Origin: Macrostomum hystrix
Lineage: Eukaryota; Platyhelminthes; Macrostomidae
Length of the DNA stretch: 64,000 nucleotides
Direction: 5' to 3'
NCBI GenBank assembly: GCA_950097015.1
Contig: CATNEN010000038.1
Span: 17,990,001-18,054,000, forward strand
Shown: piece by piece, positions 43,611 through 55,066 of the stretch
Position numbering within the stretch: position 1 is the stretch's first letter
How the letters are laid out: every line of letters begins with the position of its first letter
Made by a program: the position numbers and the translations under genes
Notes under the pieces: model-generated
Database searches by the model: none
Seen by the model: the letters and a program-made list of their open reading frames with translations, nothing else
Told to the model about the DNA's origin: nothing

Positions 43611-45168
43611 CTGGCTCACATTCCCACTCGATTCCCGCAGCACACTCCACATCACGAGGTACTACTTAGTATTCAGAGAAACTATTTAGCTTAATTCTGA
43701 TCGAAATCAAAAACTTAAAACCTTGTTTCGAAGAAATATAAGTTTTTTTTATTTGTCTTAGCTGGTGTATTTTAGATTTCTCTCTGCTCCTGTGTACGAG
43801 CGTACATCGGGATGGTCAAGACTATGTACTGGTCCAGAAAATGGGGGTCAGGCAGGGAATAGTTTCGCCAAGTTCTTCTATTCAAAGGCGCACCTGAAGT
43901 CTTTGTATTGTAATAAAAGAATAAATAACGTGCTTAATGCCTTCTTTATCGTCCAATAAATGCTTAAACGTTACCTTTGAAGAGAGATCCTTGTTTTTAA
44001 AGACGTTACTAGAGATCCTTGTTAATCTCTATTATATGGCTATTGATTGACTAAAATATCACAAGCAAATCCCCTTCAAAACCTGTACTTTTACATTGCG
44101 AAGTTTAAATTCATAGTATTTTTTTTACAGATCTCTAGTTTCAAGAGTACAATTAGCAGTAGACATTAAGCACTATTCTTTCTTACCCCAACCGAGGCGA
44201 GGTTAGTTGCAATGCGTATAATGCTTCTGATTATGTATCCACTCCTAATTTTATTTGATATGTACAGGCTGCGCTAGAAATTCAGTATTCTATTGCGATC
44301 GTCTGGTCCCTATTTCGAGTCTTCATCGCCCAAGCTGTCGACAAAAAAATCTTAATGGGTATCCGACAGGCTAATAAAATATAATATGCACAATGACCGC
44401 CGTCATTAAGTATGGCCCGGCGTTCAATTAAATTCAATCAAAGCTGATTGCCATTGTAAATGCCTCCATATGCTACAATGCTATACTGTGCAAAATTGTG
44501 TTCATAGTACTATTAGTAAGACGAGACGTCTACGCATTGCTTTTGCAGGTGTGGGCAGTCACGCACTAACTTTTCATCGTCAGGCAGTTTACAATCTCCT
44601 TGGAGCCTTGTAGGTTGACCCTCAGTGGCAAGCCCCCCAATTTCTCGAGTATCGTTGGAGAGAAACGGTTTGTTGCAAATAAGAGTAGAAGAAATAGATT
44701 AAATTAAATTCAAGATGGTGTATTTATCTTGGTATCTTATTATATATTATGCTTATGAATATCTGAATACTTGGTTTGACACGGTATCGCGATTGTAGTT
44801 AGCCAAAAAGCAAATAAATAAAGAGACCTGGTTCTTATCATTATAATTTTCGAGTCATTGTCACATCGAAGTACTCGAAGTAGCGAGAGTAAAGTACACG
44901 AAATGGATTTTACGAGATTTCATATGTGAATTCGCTATTTAGCTACTAAACAAGCTTAGCAAAAATGACAGTGAAGAGAATTTTAACTCACTGGTGTCTT
45001 GCTACTTGAATATTGAACGAGTCATTGATACAGGTATATAATGTTTTCACCTCCAAATATAACTTAGAACAAGCGTAAATTCAGCATTGTGTATAGTCCC
45101 GTTAAAAACGCCAGAAAGTTTGCTCACAAAAAGTTTTGGTAGATAAATGATTTTGAGTCTTGCGTACT
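43611..45168. other. AT-rich spacer with a SINE-A scrap
   Basis: No gene seen. Bases about 44545-44650 contain a decayed minus-strand SINE-A piece (TTTTCATCGTCAGGCAGTTT and CCTTGTAGGTTGACCCTCAG). Confidence 0.5.
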
Positions 45169-47100
45169 TTAGTCACTTGGAGGGACACCTACTGTCAGAG
45201 TACAGTTCAGCTGGCTAAAGTGCACAGACAAGTTCACCCGGCTGTAGTAGTCGATCATTTCTTCGAGATTGGAGAAGGAGCGATCCTGATTCAAGCCCAG
45301 AGTAAGTCTGCCGACGCTCTGCTGTAAAATCTCAATGTGATGCACATCGTTTGCAAACTTTAGCGACAGAACCCTCTGGCCGGAGCTGTCGCCGCCTTTT
45401 CCTCTCAGCAGGAAGGCTCCGTTCGGTTTGTCGCGCAGCAGAGCCTCAGCCTTAGCGCGATCCATTTGGGTATGGAAAAATTCTGTGGCACCAAAGCTCG
45501 ACTGAGAGCGGAGTGACTGCTGACTGAACCGACGGCAGGAGGAGTTCGCTGCGGTTGCTAGGCAGGCGAGGTCAACACGGCAGCGGCAGTGGCTGCATAG
45601 GTAGCCCTGCAGCACAGAGCCATTCAATACCGACTTGCACACTGAGCACTCGGTTCCAGCGGGGAATGAGGCCAGTTGAAACGCATGACCATTTCGATCC
45701 CAGCCAGGTGGAGCACAGTTCGCAATGGCCTGCTGCAGTAATTCCAGCCATTTTTGTGATCCCAGGCCGTCCTTTTGCTCTGCTAGTTCCACTCTAGCAT
45801 CAGCGTCCAGCACTAACTCTAGCGATGTTGCTTTGCAAAGATTTATCTGGCGCACCTTGACAACAGGTACATGAAACCAATAGCCCAGTTGGTGCTTTTT
45901 ACCACATTTTGACGTCACAAACAGCAGTTGCTTTGTAGTGAGAACGCAGTGGCACAGGTCGCGGCTCTCCTTGCAGCTTCGGCTGGTCCAATAGTGCACC
46001 CGGAACTGGCCATCTGCCTGCAGCAGACCTACATCCGCCGTGTCGGCTAAATCGGACGGCAGGCCGTGCACATCGGATAGGACTCTCTCGGTGGCCTGGG
46101 TCTGTTCCGCCAGTCGCTTGTAGATATTAGCCTTTTCCATCAGAGCCTTGGTTCTGAGGTGAGCCTTCTCCACTGATTTCAAAGAGTTGGGCGCCTCAGT
46201 TGGTGCTGCCTTGACAAGCCGATCAAGTAAGAGTAGGTAGTTTGTCGGATGCCTGATAGGGGCATCATAGAGCTGTTGAAAAGTTTGCTGCTTGCCAATG
46301 ATCGTTTCCAGCATCCCAAGTTGGTGTTTCAATTCTGGATGCTTTTCTAGCTCACTTTTCAAGCGCTGAGTGGCGGTTGGCAGGTGCGAGAAGTATTGAA
46401 CATAGATCTCTAGCCTTGGCACCATGATTTCGAACACAGGACCCAGGTTGTCACAGAAATGTTCGAAACCCTTCTCAGCCAGGGCTGAAAGCTTCATGTA
46501 AAACTCCTTGTGCACAGTGTATAGCTGCTCAGTGTATCGAAACACGACGTGGATCAGGTCCTCGCTCCACTCTGACAGAACACCCAGGAGTTCCTTGCGA
46601 AATATCAGCAGCTGCATAAGCTTTTCGGCCAGAATTTTCTCGCGCTCACAGAACTCCTGAACAACATGGCATAAGATGCCGCTTTTTCGAGAGGAGCCAT
46701 CGGGCTGATCAATCACCCTCCGCTGAATCAGGGCCAGAACACACTTTACCACAAGTTCGGGGTTCTCAAAATTTAGAAGGTCTTCCTCTCGGAACAGGTC
46801 CTGCTGCGACATTCTAAACAAGTTTTGACACTGCCGTAGGAAGTAGCGAATGTTGCGCTTAGCCAGTAGCTGCGAGTTGTGCGAATAAAATGAAGTGGTC
46901 TGAGCACCCTCTGCTGAGATCCGGCCGTGGCTGATCTCAGCCAACAGGCTGCACAAGATTTCGCCATCGCTGAGTAGTTTACAGAGCTCCAACGGGCTGG
47001 AGCAGCCAGCTGCAAAATCCGGCGCTGACAGCAAAGTACCGATGCCCTGGGCGCACTCCTTCGCCAGGTTTTTGCTGCTGATGCTGCTTGTGTGAGACAT
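45169..47100 (-). CDS. Vav-like Rho-family guanine exchange factor, single exon, no SH3
   Basis: A 643-residue uninterrupted frame. Domains in order: CH at about 15-130 (DGEILCSLLAEI); DH at about 150-330, with the conserved PIRHPTNYLLLLDRLV helix; PH at about 340-460; C1-type zinc finger 472-522; SH2 at about 540-630, with FLLR at 563-566 and R566 as the phosphotyrosine-binding arginine. CH-DH-PH-C1-SH2 is the order of Vav proteins, which activate Rac/Rho GTPases downstream of tyrosine kinases at the membrane. Differences from Vav: no SH3 domains, a very short CH-DH linker without the regulatory acidic tyrosines, and aspartate (D510) in place of one C1 zinc-ligand histidine. The lack of introns in 1.9 kb, while four other genes here are split, suggests a retrocopy or intron loss. 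No frame breaks, so likely functional. The start is the first methionine of the frame, just before the CH domain. Confidence 0.9.
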   Translation of the reverse strand: MSHTSSISSKNLAKECAQGIGTLLSAPDFAAGCSSPLELCKLLSDGEILCSLLAEISHGRISAEGAQTTSFYSHNSQLLAKRNIRYFLRQCQNLFRMSQQDLFREEDLLNFENPELVVKCVLALIQRRVIDQPDGSSRKSGILCHVVQEFCEREKILAEKLMQLLIFRKELLGVLSEWSEDLIHVVFRYTEQLYTVHKEFYMKLSALAEKGFEHFCDNLGPVFEIMVPRLEIYVQYFSHLPTATQRLKSELEKHPELKHQLGMLETIIGKQQTFQQLYDAPIRHPTNYLLLLDRLVKAAPTEAPNSLKSVEKAHLRTKALMEKANIYKRLAEQTQATERVLSDVHGLPSDLADTADVGLLQADGQFRVHYWTSRSCKESRDLCHCVLTTKQLLFVTSKCGKKHQLGYWFHVPVVKVRQINLCKATSLELVLDADARVELAEQKDGLGSQKWLELLQQAIANCAPPGWDRNGHAFQLASFPAGTECSVCKSVLNGSVLQGYLCSHCRCRVDLACLATAANSSCRRFSQQSLRSQSSFGATEFFHTQMDRAKAEALLRDKPNGAFLLRGKGGDSSGQRVLSLKFANDVHHIEILQQSVGRLTLGLNQDRSFSNLEEMIDYYSRVNLSVHFSQLNCTLTVGVPPSD

Positions 47101-47722
47101 GGAGCTTGTCTGCTTAACTGACAGTGAAAATGCGATGAAAACAGTCGTACCTTATTTATTTTATTTAGGTTCACGAGGCATCTACGAGGCATCTTTTGTG
47201 AGCAAAATTACAGTAATGCATTGTGCAAGGCCAGCTCTTTGGTGTACGCGTCGGAGTAAGACAGAATACATAAAAAAATAACAAGAAAGACAGAGAGCGA
47301 GTGATTCTGCTCCTGCTTATCTACATTTTTATACTCAAACTGCCTTCACTCTCAGTCCACGGGCATTGAAGCTGTTCGATTCTTACTCGTATTGTACTGT
47401 AAATTATTAGTGAGTACACTAAAAAAACACTTCTATAGCTGACCTCACTCCAACAAACAAAATCCTTGATAAAGACAGAAGTTCACCGATCCTTTTTGCA
47501 TTCTTCTTCGCTGCTTACGCGCGTTCTGCAGACTTTTAACTTTTAAGGAAAGATAATCCTTTATGCTTCAACACGAAAAGGAATTGCGGAACAGAAATAT
47601 TCCTTCTGATGAGAGGAGTTTTTGCCACTCAAGCTTAAACAAAGTTCGCATGACACAAAACTTGTTTTTTATATCACCACTTGTAGAGTATAGTTCACTG
47701 CATGTTTTAAGTGATGAAGGCA
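47101..47722. other. Spacer between the Vav-like gene and the first lectin
   Basis: Should contain the 5' region of the Vav-like gene and the 3' region of the lectin. No element recognised. Confidence 0.4.
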
Positions 47723-48547
47723 TTACCCGCGCAGAAACTTGGCCCAGCCAGTGCTCGGGTCCACATCCAGGCTGGTCTGCGAGTCGCTGAACTCCAGCAC
47801 GCGGCAGCGGCGCTGGGCGCTGTTGAAGAAGAAGCTGCGGCTTAAGGGTCGGGCGCCAGCCAGCATGGCGCACTCGCGAAGCGCCGCCACATCGACGTGC
47901 TCGGTCCAGCAGTACCTGCTCTCAATGTTTGTCTCCGATCCGGCAGGTCGCGGAGGCTGAGGAATCCAGCGAGTGCGGCCAGTTCTGCTACCTGTGCCAA
48001 TGTCAGCGGATGTGCAGGTGGGCGTCAGATTTTGGGGCTTCAGCTCGCATACGAAGCCAGCAGAGCTGTCATTGCAAAACTTGTCCATCAGGCCTTGATT
48101 TCCATTTCCGTTGCTGAACATGACGCAGTCCTGTTGCTGGTTGTTCGGATCTGTTGGATGCCACGGACCGTCTGGATCGGCAGATGCGTTGATCATGATG
48201 CCCCTTCCGTTCACAAACTGCCAACCGTCGCGTTCTCTCTTTCTCTCATTCGCCAGATCATTCACACCGACCCACAAATTTTGATTGGGGTTGGTATTTC
48301 GCAAGTTGCTGATCACATCAAAGTTGGTGAGCAGTTCGGCTCCGAGTTTGGCGCACTCACGATTCGCGTCGCACCATGAAACTTTGACGCTGTTGTTGAC
48401 GCGGATGCAGCTGCCACTCAGCAGGTTCCAACTTGGCGGACAGTCGCCATCCTGCATCGAAAGCTGCGGGAGGTTGCCAAGAAGTAGCAGGGACAGCAGT
48501 GCCACGGATTCGACGCTGAAGACGCACTGCAGTTCACGGGTTGGCAT
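47723..48547 (-). CDS. Secreted C-type lectin, copy 1 (274 residues)
   Basis: Single exon. Signal peptide at about 1-30 (hydrophobic VALLSLLLLGNL), then a C-type lectin-like domain at about 36-167 starting CPPSWNLLSGSC, with LWVGVNDL, a DPN triplet (133-135) where sugar-binding lectins have EPN, and GFVCE at the end. A Cys-containing C-terminal module follows (about 213-268, RYCW, CAMLAGA, FFFNSAQRRC) that looks PAN/apple-like. A calcium-dependent sugar-binding secreted protein is likely; the ligand is unknown. First of four close paralogues in the same orientation (also at 49.8, 54.2 and 60.0 kb). The last 230 bp of coding sequence are almost identical between copies. Confidence 0.92.
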   Translation of the reverse strand: MPTRELQCVFSVESVALLSLLLLGNLPQLSMQDGDCPPSWNLLSGSCIRVNNSVKVSWCDANRECAKLGAELLTNFDVISNLRNTNPNQNLWVGVNDLANERKRERDGWQFVNGRGIMINASADPDGPWHPTDPNNQQQDCVMFSNGNGNQGLMDKFCNDSSAGFVCELKPQNLTPTCTSADIGTGSRTGRTRWIPQPPRPAGSETNIESRYCWTEHVDVAALRECAMLAGARPLSRSFFFNSAQRRCRVLEFSDSQTSLDVDPSTGWAKFLRG

Positions 48548-49757
48548 TCTATGCTTTAGTGCGTTTTGCTTGCTCTAATAATCTAGTATTAGATATATTG
48601 AAAACGAATGACAATTCTTAGTTCGATCGATAATTGACAAAGCTAGTCGCTTGATAAAGGTAGTTTCGAAGATTGTAGGTATACTTTTTCGTACCAAATT
48701 GACAAGTATCGTATGTAACTTGTAAGGGGAGAACAGTTGAGAATAGGTTGGAGAAGTTTATTAAATTGACACATTAAATGAGGTGTAGCTTTATGAATAA
48801 CAAAAATAAACAGATGGCCGTTGCTAAAATATATAGTAGATTCTCTCACAAGCCCGTTTCCAACAGAACTCGCATTAGAAAAACATTGGCATGCAGAGTT
48901 GACTTTGCTCACACGAATGATGCTGAGAAATTCAACTGAATGTATCGCATCAGCGTTTTTCATGCCTGTTTCAACTTATAAACTATCTGGTGGAACCGTT
49001 TAGACTACTAGTTTCGCTTGCTTACCCATTATAGATATTTAGCAAATGCGGTGCCACTAGAAATGGTTGAATTGCACGAACGAGCATTAAGACTGTCAAC
49101 GTGTTCAGAATAACAGGAGCTTACTGCTAAAGTACATCACTAGTTAGAAGTAAGTATTTTTTGGTACTCGCTGACAGATACGATTATTAATAATACGAGA
49201 TATTTTATATTTCTAATAGTAGACAAGATAGACAAATTCTGAAATAAATAGTTCTAAACAATTAATTTAGGAAATAATATTTAGCTACATGCTATTTTTA
49301 GTAACAGAACACTCTAGAATGGCTTGTAAGGCTAACTTACGGCTTACAACGGCAAGCTGCTTCTATAGCTACCAAGTGCCGCCTAAGTTGTAGTATACTC
49401 TTATAGCTTAAACTACATATAAACATATTAAATTTTTTATTAAATGGCTCTTTCTTTATAATACGAGTAGTCAAGTGTTGATATCTATGCTTTACATAAC
49501 AATGTTAGCATCGCAAAATAATTGACGAAAATTTACACTTTTACATAGGATACATTTTTGCATTTTGAATTTACGATTGAGAATTTTTTATTTTGTCATA
49601 TCTTTTTTGTGTCCTTACTACATAAAATGTACTGAAATATTTAATATTCAGAAAAGTTCACTAGATTGTTTCTTAATTTCATTTTTATTCTTTTAAAAAG
49701 CAGAGCCCAGGCCTCACATTTTTGTTACAGCTCAAACAAAATTATCACACCACAGAT
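48548..49757. other. AT-rich spacer between lectin copies 1 and 2
   Basis: No gene or known repeat recognised. Confidence 0.45.
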
Positions 49758-50546
49758 CTACACGCGCAGAAACTTGGCCCAGCCAGTGCTCGGGTCCACA
49801 TCCAGGCTGGTCTGCGAGTCGCTGAACTCCAGCACGCGGCAGCGGCGCTGGGCGCTGTTGAAGAAGAAGCTGCGGCTAAAGGGTCGGGCGCCAGCCAGCA
49901 TGGCGCACTCGCGAAGCGCCGCCACATCGACGTGCTCGATCCAGCAGTACCTGCTCTCAATGTTTCTCTCAGATCCGGCAGATCGCGTAGGCTGTGGAAT
50001 CCAGCGAGTGCGGCTGTCGGATTCGCAGGTGGGCTTTGGAGTATCGGGCTTCAACTCGCACACGAAGCCAGCAGAGCTGTCATCGCAAAACTTGTCCATC
50101 AGGCCTTGATTTCCATTTCCGTTGCTGAACATGACGCAGTCCTGTTGCTGGTTGTTCGGATCTGTTGGATGCCACGGACCGTCTGGATCGGCGGATGCGT
50201 TGCTCATGATGCCCCTTCCGTTCACGAACTGCCAACCGTCGCGCTGTGTCTGTCTCTCATTGGCCAGGTCACTCACACCGACCCACAAATTTCGATTGGG
50301 GTTGGTATTTCGCAAGTTGCTGATCACTTCAGAGTTGGTGAGCAGTTCGGCTCCGAGTTTGGCGCACTCGCGATTCGCATCGCACCAGGAAACTGTGACG
50401 CTGTTGTTGACGCGGATGCAGCTGCCATTCAACTGAATCCAGCCAGGTTCACACAGAGGGATTTCCATCGGCATCGATAACTTTGAGCAGCAGCTCAGCA
50501 GCATCAACATGAGCAGAAGACGAATCAGTTGGAGGTGCATGTACAT
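49758..50546 (-). CDS. Secreted C-type lectin, copy 2 (262 residues)
   Basis: Single exon with its own signal peptide (LIRLLLMLMLLSCCS) unlike that of copies 1 and 3. The lectin domain opens CEPGWIQLNGSCIRVNNS and keeps LWVGVSDL, DPNN and GFVCE. The linker between lectin domain and C-terminal module is shorter than in copy 1. The 3' coding end is nearly identical to the other copies. It may start at M1 or M3; both precede the signal core. Confidence 0.92.
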   Translation of the reverse strand: MYMHLQLIRLLLMLMLLSCCSKLSMPMEIPLCEPGWIQLNGSCIRVNNSVTVSWCDANRECAKLGAELLTNSEVISNLRNTNPNRNLWVGVSDLANERQTQRDGWQFVNGRGIMSNASADPDGPWHPTDPNNQQQDCVMFSNGNGNQGLMDKFCDDSSAGFVCELKPDTPKPTCESDSRTRWIPQPTRSAGSERNIESRYCWIEHVDVAALRECAMLAGARPFSRSFFFNSAQRRCRVLEFSDSQTSLDVDPSTGWAKFLRV

Positions 50547-51808
50547 TGTACGGATGAATCCAGCTCAAACTTCTGCTCTGCAAGGAAATGCAAACGGCTG
50601 TCTGGGTCTACTTTATGCACTCCTGATTCTGCTTTCAAATTTAGTTAATAAACTTACCTTGAGTAATCGGATCAGAAGAGATAAACGGCGTTAGATGAAA
50701 CTTATAACTGGCTAAAGAGTATATTTTGGAATGCATGTCTTTCCTCGCAAAAATGTTTGCACTGATATATGTTCCGCTGAAGACATAGTAGTTAGTCTTA
50801 GACAGATTGACATGAGATGGCGAGAAATTATAGGAGCGTATTATGCTCTCGTGGAGTTAAACTTCGTATTGAAAGCTGTCAATTTTTTTGCACGGAGAGT
50901 AAAAAACTTCTACGTTATTTGCGAGGAAAGACTTAAAGAATGTACTCGTACTTGGAGTGAAAAATGCTGAAAGCACTATTTTTAGCTCTGTAACTAATGA
51001 CAGCCGTTATATTTGTTACTTTTATGTTTATTAAACAGAATACGAGGCAAGTCTCTTTTATTGCAAGTCACAAATCAATGCCACTTTTACTAGTCAGCAC
51101 AGTATAAGATATGCACGATATGCACGAGGCACGATATACACGATCGTTATGGTAATTGATTGTCATTCTAGCTTTAAATATATTCCTTGTTAGAATCTAA
51201 TGACGTTTCTTTCTTACCACTTCAGCTGCAACCGTATCCGCTGCTGCCATACTGTATTTATCGAGTCTTTATAGTGCTGTCTAAGTTCTTTTTTTCCGGT
51301 TGGTAGATCAGTGCTAATGCTTGAGTCGACAAGAATCCTCACGAAAATAACAAGGTGAGCTGAAACCATTCAATCCAGCAAACCAGGAAAGCTCGAATCA
51401 GGCTGTAGCATTGCCGCCCTATAAAACAGTTCAACATGAACCATATAGCCTTCGCATGATGGGGACCTCCTGACTTCAAAGAATCAATTCACAATTCTAT
51501 TAATGGAAGTTCATAATGGTTGCAGTGGTAGGATGCTGATTATTTACCTTTGTTTCTGACAGGATGGACGGGATGCAGGGGAAGAAGGCTCTTCGATAGG
51601 AAATTTCCATGACAGGACTCGGCGAAAAATCCAATTCGCTGTCGGATGGTTACCGCTTGTGCAGGATCTAGGAACGAATGGTTGCATCCGCTTTTTCCGA
51701 TTCTAAATTGTTTTCGCTCCCAAGAAAACGATTTTTTTTTTAGTATATATATGCAACAGGCCTGCTTACACATTTCTGCTAAAAAGAAAGGTTCTTCAAT
51801 GTCACATT
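50547..51808. other. Spacer, no gene seen
   Basis: Region between two divergently placed lectin-type genes (copy 2 on minus, PAN-lectin on plus), so it should hold both promoters. No element was recognised. Confidence 0.4.
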
Positions 51809-52585
51809 ATGCAGCTCCGCTGGCTGGGTCTTCTCTTGTTCTCGCAGGCTCTCGTCACGAAATTCTTGCTCAGGGCAGCGCTCCATCTGACTTAACATTC
51901 CACCGCATCGACGCGTTCCTCTACATCAACGCCGAGTTCGTTGAGACCCACTCGGAGGAGAGCAGCAGCGTCGGCTGCGCCAGCCTGTGCGGTCTCAGCC
52001 TTCGCTGTCAGGCATTCAGCCTGTCTGACGGTCCGTGCCAGCTGTTCGTGTTCGACAAGTGCAGCAAGTCTGTGAGGAACTGCAGCTGCTCGAAGAGAGG
52101 CCAGGTGTTTGTGAAGAGACAGTCTGGTCTTCCGCCAGGCGCTCTGTGTCCGTTGAGCTACGGCACGGACCTCTGCGACGTCAAGTACAATTGGATCGGG
52201 AGCGAAAGCGCAATGGCCTGGCATGAGGCCAGGCAGATGTGCGACTCGGAGAGCGGCCTGGTCATCATGGCCGACGGCCGACGTGACCATCCCTGCGGAG
52301 AGGAGCCACATTAGTTCCTTGGGAACAGGAGTCTCGGGTCTTACATTATGGCTCGGAGGCTTCCAGCAGGCAGGCAGCGCTGAACCCGCTGGTGGTTGGA
52401 GCTGGGTCAGCTGCGGACTGGCCATCCAGAACAATAGCTTTTTGTGGGCTGCCCGTGAGCCAAATAATTCCGGCGGAAATGAGAACTCGATTATCAGGTT
52501 CGGCTCGGATTCAGGCCTTACTGATGTGAATGACGCTCATAGTCCAGTCAACTATGTTCTGTGCGAGTGTCCATCGCCATTTTGA
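51809..52585 (+). pseudogene. Apple/PAN plus C-type lectin gene with two frame breaks
   Basis: A signal peptide starts at 51809 (MQLRWLGLLLFSQALV) in one frame. The apple/PAN-like module (VGCASLCGLSLRCQAFSL, CSKSVRNCSC) and the first half of the lectin domain (GALCPLSYGTDLC) are in a second frame. The second half of the lectin domain (TLWLGGFQQ, GGWSWVSC, AAREPNNSGGN, NYVLCEC) is back in the first frame from about 52300. It has a canonical EPN triplet, expected for mannose-type binding. There is no convincing intron at either break. It could be a pseudogene, or two indel errors in the sequence. It runs opposite to the four other lectins and is not close to them in sequence. Confidence 0.75.
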
Positions 52586-52589
52586 CAAG

Positions 52590-53600
52590 GACCAATAGGA
52601 GTAGAAAGGATGAAAAACGACGCATTTCAAACATTTAGAAATGTCAAGCAAATTTCTAATAAACATGTTTCTGAAAAAAATGAAGGCTGGTTTTCGCAAA
52701 AAATACACTAAGGAAATTTTCACATCCTTCTATTTAAACGGTGACAGCTTTTGATTGGAAGTTGTTTGATACAAAACTGTTCTTTTGAAGATCAAATTGT
52801 CATGTATAAGACTTTATTAAACTCGGTGGAGCAACATTAATTAGGCAAGTTATTTCAAAAGAACAGTGTGCATTGACTGCATTGAGTGCGCTTAAACTTC
52901 ATTAAGACACCTAAAAAACTATAAACAGGATTGTAGTTTTAATGCCGATTGATCCAACGATATAAACGGATAAAAAATAAACTGCTTCTTATTGTTCGTT
53001 GGACTGGTTGGACTAATAGTAGCTTGTAAAGCAAGATTTCAAGGAAAAAACGTTCATTAACAAAAGAGAAGACTGTACTGTATTTGCACGCCTAAAAATC
53101 CACATGCATTTCCTTACCTAGACGCATCGATTTCCCTGCTGTCGGCAGTTGCTAGGCCAGAAACAATACGCCAGTTTTAGCTAACTTCCGATCGTGCCAT
53201 CGTGGCCTTTCAAATGAAGTTCCGGGCTACCATTACTAAAGTTGTGCTATAGCTAGTTGAATAATTGGGTTTTCAAACGAAGCTAAAAAACTTCGGGATT
53301 ATGCAAACTCAGCAGAGATTTCACTGACTGCAGAGCAGATTGCTAGTTTGTAGTAAAGACAAAGAACAACTCTATTTCTCAGATTTTTCCCCTGATAGTC
53401 TTCATCAGCGACATCAAGGAGGTGAGTTTACGCTTTTAAGTTAAAGGGAACAAATTTTCAAACTGCTCGTAAGAATTGGATGCGCTATCAAAGGGCTTGC
53501 AGGGTATCCTTAACATTGCCGACAATTCCCATCGACAGTTCAATCGAAAATTCTAACACAATTTGAAAAGTATTAATGAAATAGTTTTATATTTATACAG
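52590..53600. other. AT-rich spacer
   Basis: No gene or recognised repeat. Confidence 0.45.
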
Positions 53601-53607
53601 TTTATTA

Positions 53608-53810
53608 AGGCACAGTGAGAGTGTACACTGCCTGACAATGAGAAAGTCAGGGCAGATGTACACACCTGTGAGAGCGTATCCGTGTACGGTGTCCGTGTGC
53701 GTGTGTGCTCAGGAGCCAGCGAAATGGGCAGAATTGTCTCCTCTCTGGCTGCGGTTTTTGTGGCACTAAATAACTTGCCATTGCTATCAGCCCTTATGCG
53801 ATTGTTTTTA
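53608..53810 (+). repeat. SINE-A, 5'-truncated copy
   Basis: Starts within the body (GGCACAGTGAGAGTGTACAC) and ends at the tail CATTGCTATCAGCCC. Lacks the tRNA-like head. Confidence 0.85.
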
Positions 53811-54241
53811 TATTAATTATATAAAGTTCCATTTCTGAGTGCAGTAGGGGTAATTAGATGTTATAGGTCTATAACAATATCCCACTGCTTGGCACCAAAG
53901 TTGTTACAGGCCTATTATCTAAAAATACATACTACAAACACAACATCTATAAAACATATTTACACTGTATCATTAAGGACAGGGCTGCCGACTAGATGCA
54001 AGCACGTTTTTTGAGTATTTTCTTATTAGTACGCTAAAACTACTGCCGTTTAAATTAATATAGGCGCATTTCACCCCAGGTCAGCTTAATTGCAACATAC
54101 TCGTACACACATAGGTAAGAAAAAATTCTAAACATCGTAAATCGATTCGTAGATAGGATATTCTAAGTAGAATCACTATTCTCAGGTCTACATTTATGTA
54201 CCCAGTTCTCAGTTACATTCCTACAAATTTCATCGTCGCAT
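53811..54241. other. AT-rich spacer
   Basis: No gene or recognised repeat; it should include the 3' region of lectin copy 3. Confidence 0.4.
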
Positions 54242-55066
54242 CTACCCGCGCAGAAACTTGGCCCAGCCAGTGCTCGGGTCCACATCCAGGCTGGTCTGCG
54301 AGTCGCTGAACTCCAGCACGCGGCAGCGGCGCTGGGCGATGTTGAAGAAGAAGCTGCGGCTTAAGGGTCGGGCGCCAGCCAGCATGGCGCACTCGCGAAG
54401 CGCCGCCACATCGACGTGCTCGGTCCAGCAGTACCTGCTCTCAATGTTCGTATCCGATCCGGCAGGTCGCGGAGGCTAAGGAATCCAGCGAGTGCGGCCA
54501 GTTCTGCTACCTGGGCCAATGTCAGCGGTTTCGCAGGTGGGCTTTGGAGTATCGGGCTTCAACTCGCACACGAAGCCAGCAGAGCTGTCATCGCAAAACT
54601 TGTCCATCAGGCCTTGCTTTCCATTTGCGCTGCTGAACATGACGCAGTCCTGTTGCTGGTTGTTCGGATCTGTTGGATGCCACGGACCGTCTGGATCGGC
54701 GGATGCGTTGATCATGATGCCCCTTCCGTTCACAAACTGCCAACCGTCGCGTTCTCTCTTTCTCTCATTCGCCAGATCATTCACACCGACCCACAAATTT
54801 TGATTGGGGTTGGTATTTCGCAAGTTGCTGATCACATCAAAGTTGGTGAGCAGTTCGGCTCCGAGTTTGGCGCACTCACGATTCGCATCGCACCAGGAAA
54901 CTGTGACGCTGTTGTTGACGCGGATGCAGCTGCCATTCAGAATATTCCAACTGGGTGGACAGTTGCGATCCTGCATCGAAAGCTGCGGGAGGTTGCCAAG
55001 AAGTAGCAGGGACAGCAGTGCCACGGATGCGACGCTGAAGACGCACTGCAGTTCACGGATTGGCAT
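54242..55066 (-). pseudogene. Secreted C-type lectin, copy 3, with nonsense codon
   Basis: Same 825-nt length as copy 1. Signal peptide and lectin domain are intact (CPPSWNILNGSCIRVNNS, LWVGVNDL, GFVCELKPDTP). At codon 197 (54478-54476) a TAG replaces the CAG found in copies 1 and 4, so translation would stop after TRWIP, before the C-terminal module. The frame after the stop is open to the usual end (KFLRG). The truncated 196-residue product still has the whole lectin domain and could be secreted. It may be an incipient pseudogene or a polymorphism. Confidence 0.85.

Noticed and set aside
49722-50480. 252-residue plus-strand frame opposite lectin copy 2
   Set aside because: Recurs opposite every lectin copy as a shadow of the conserved coding sequence.
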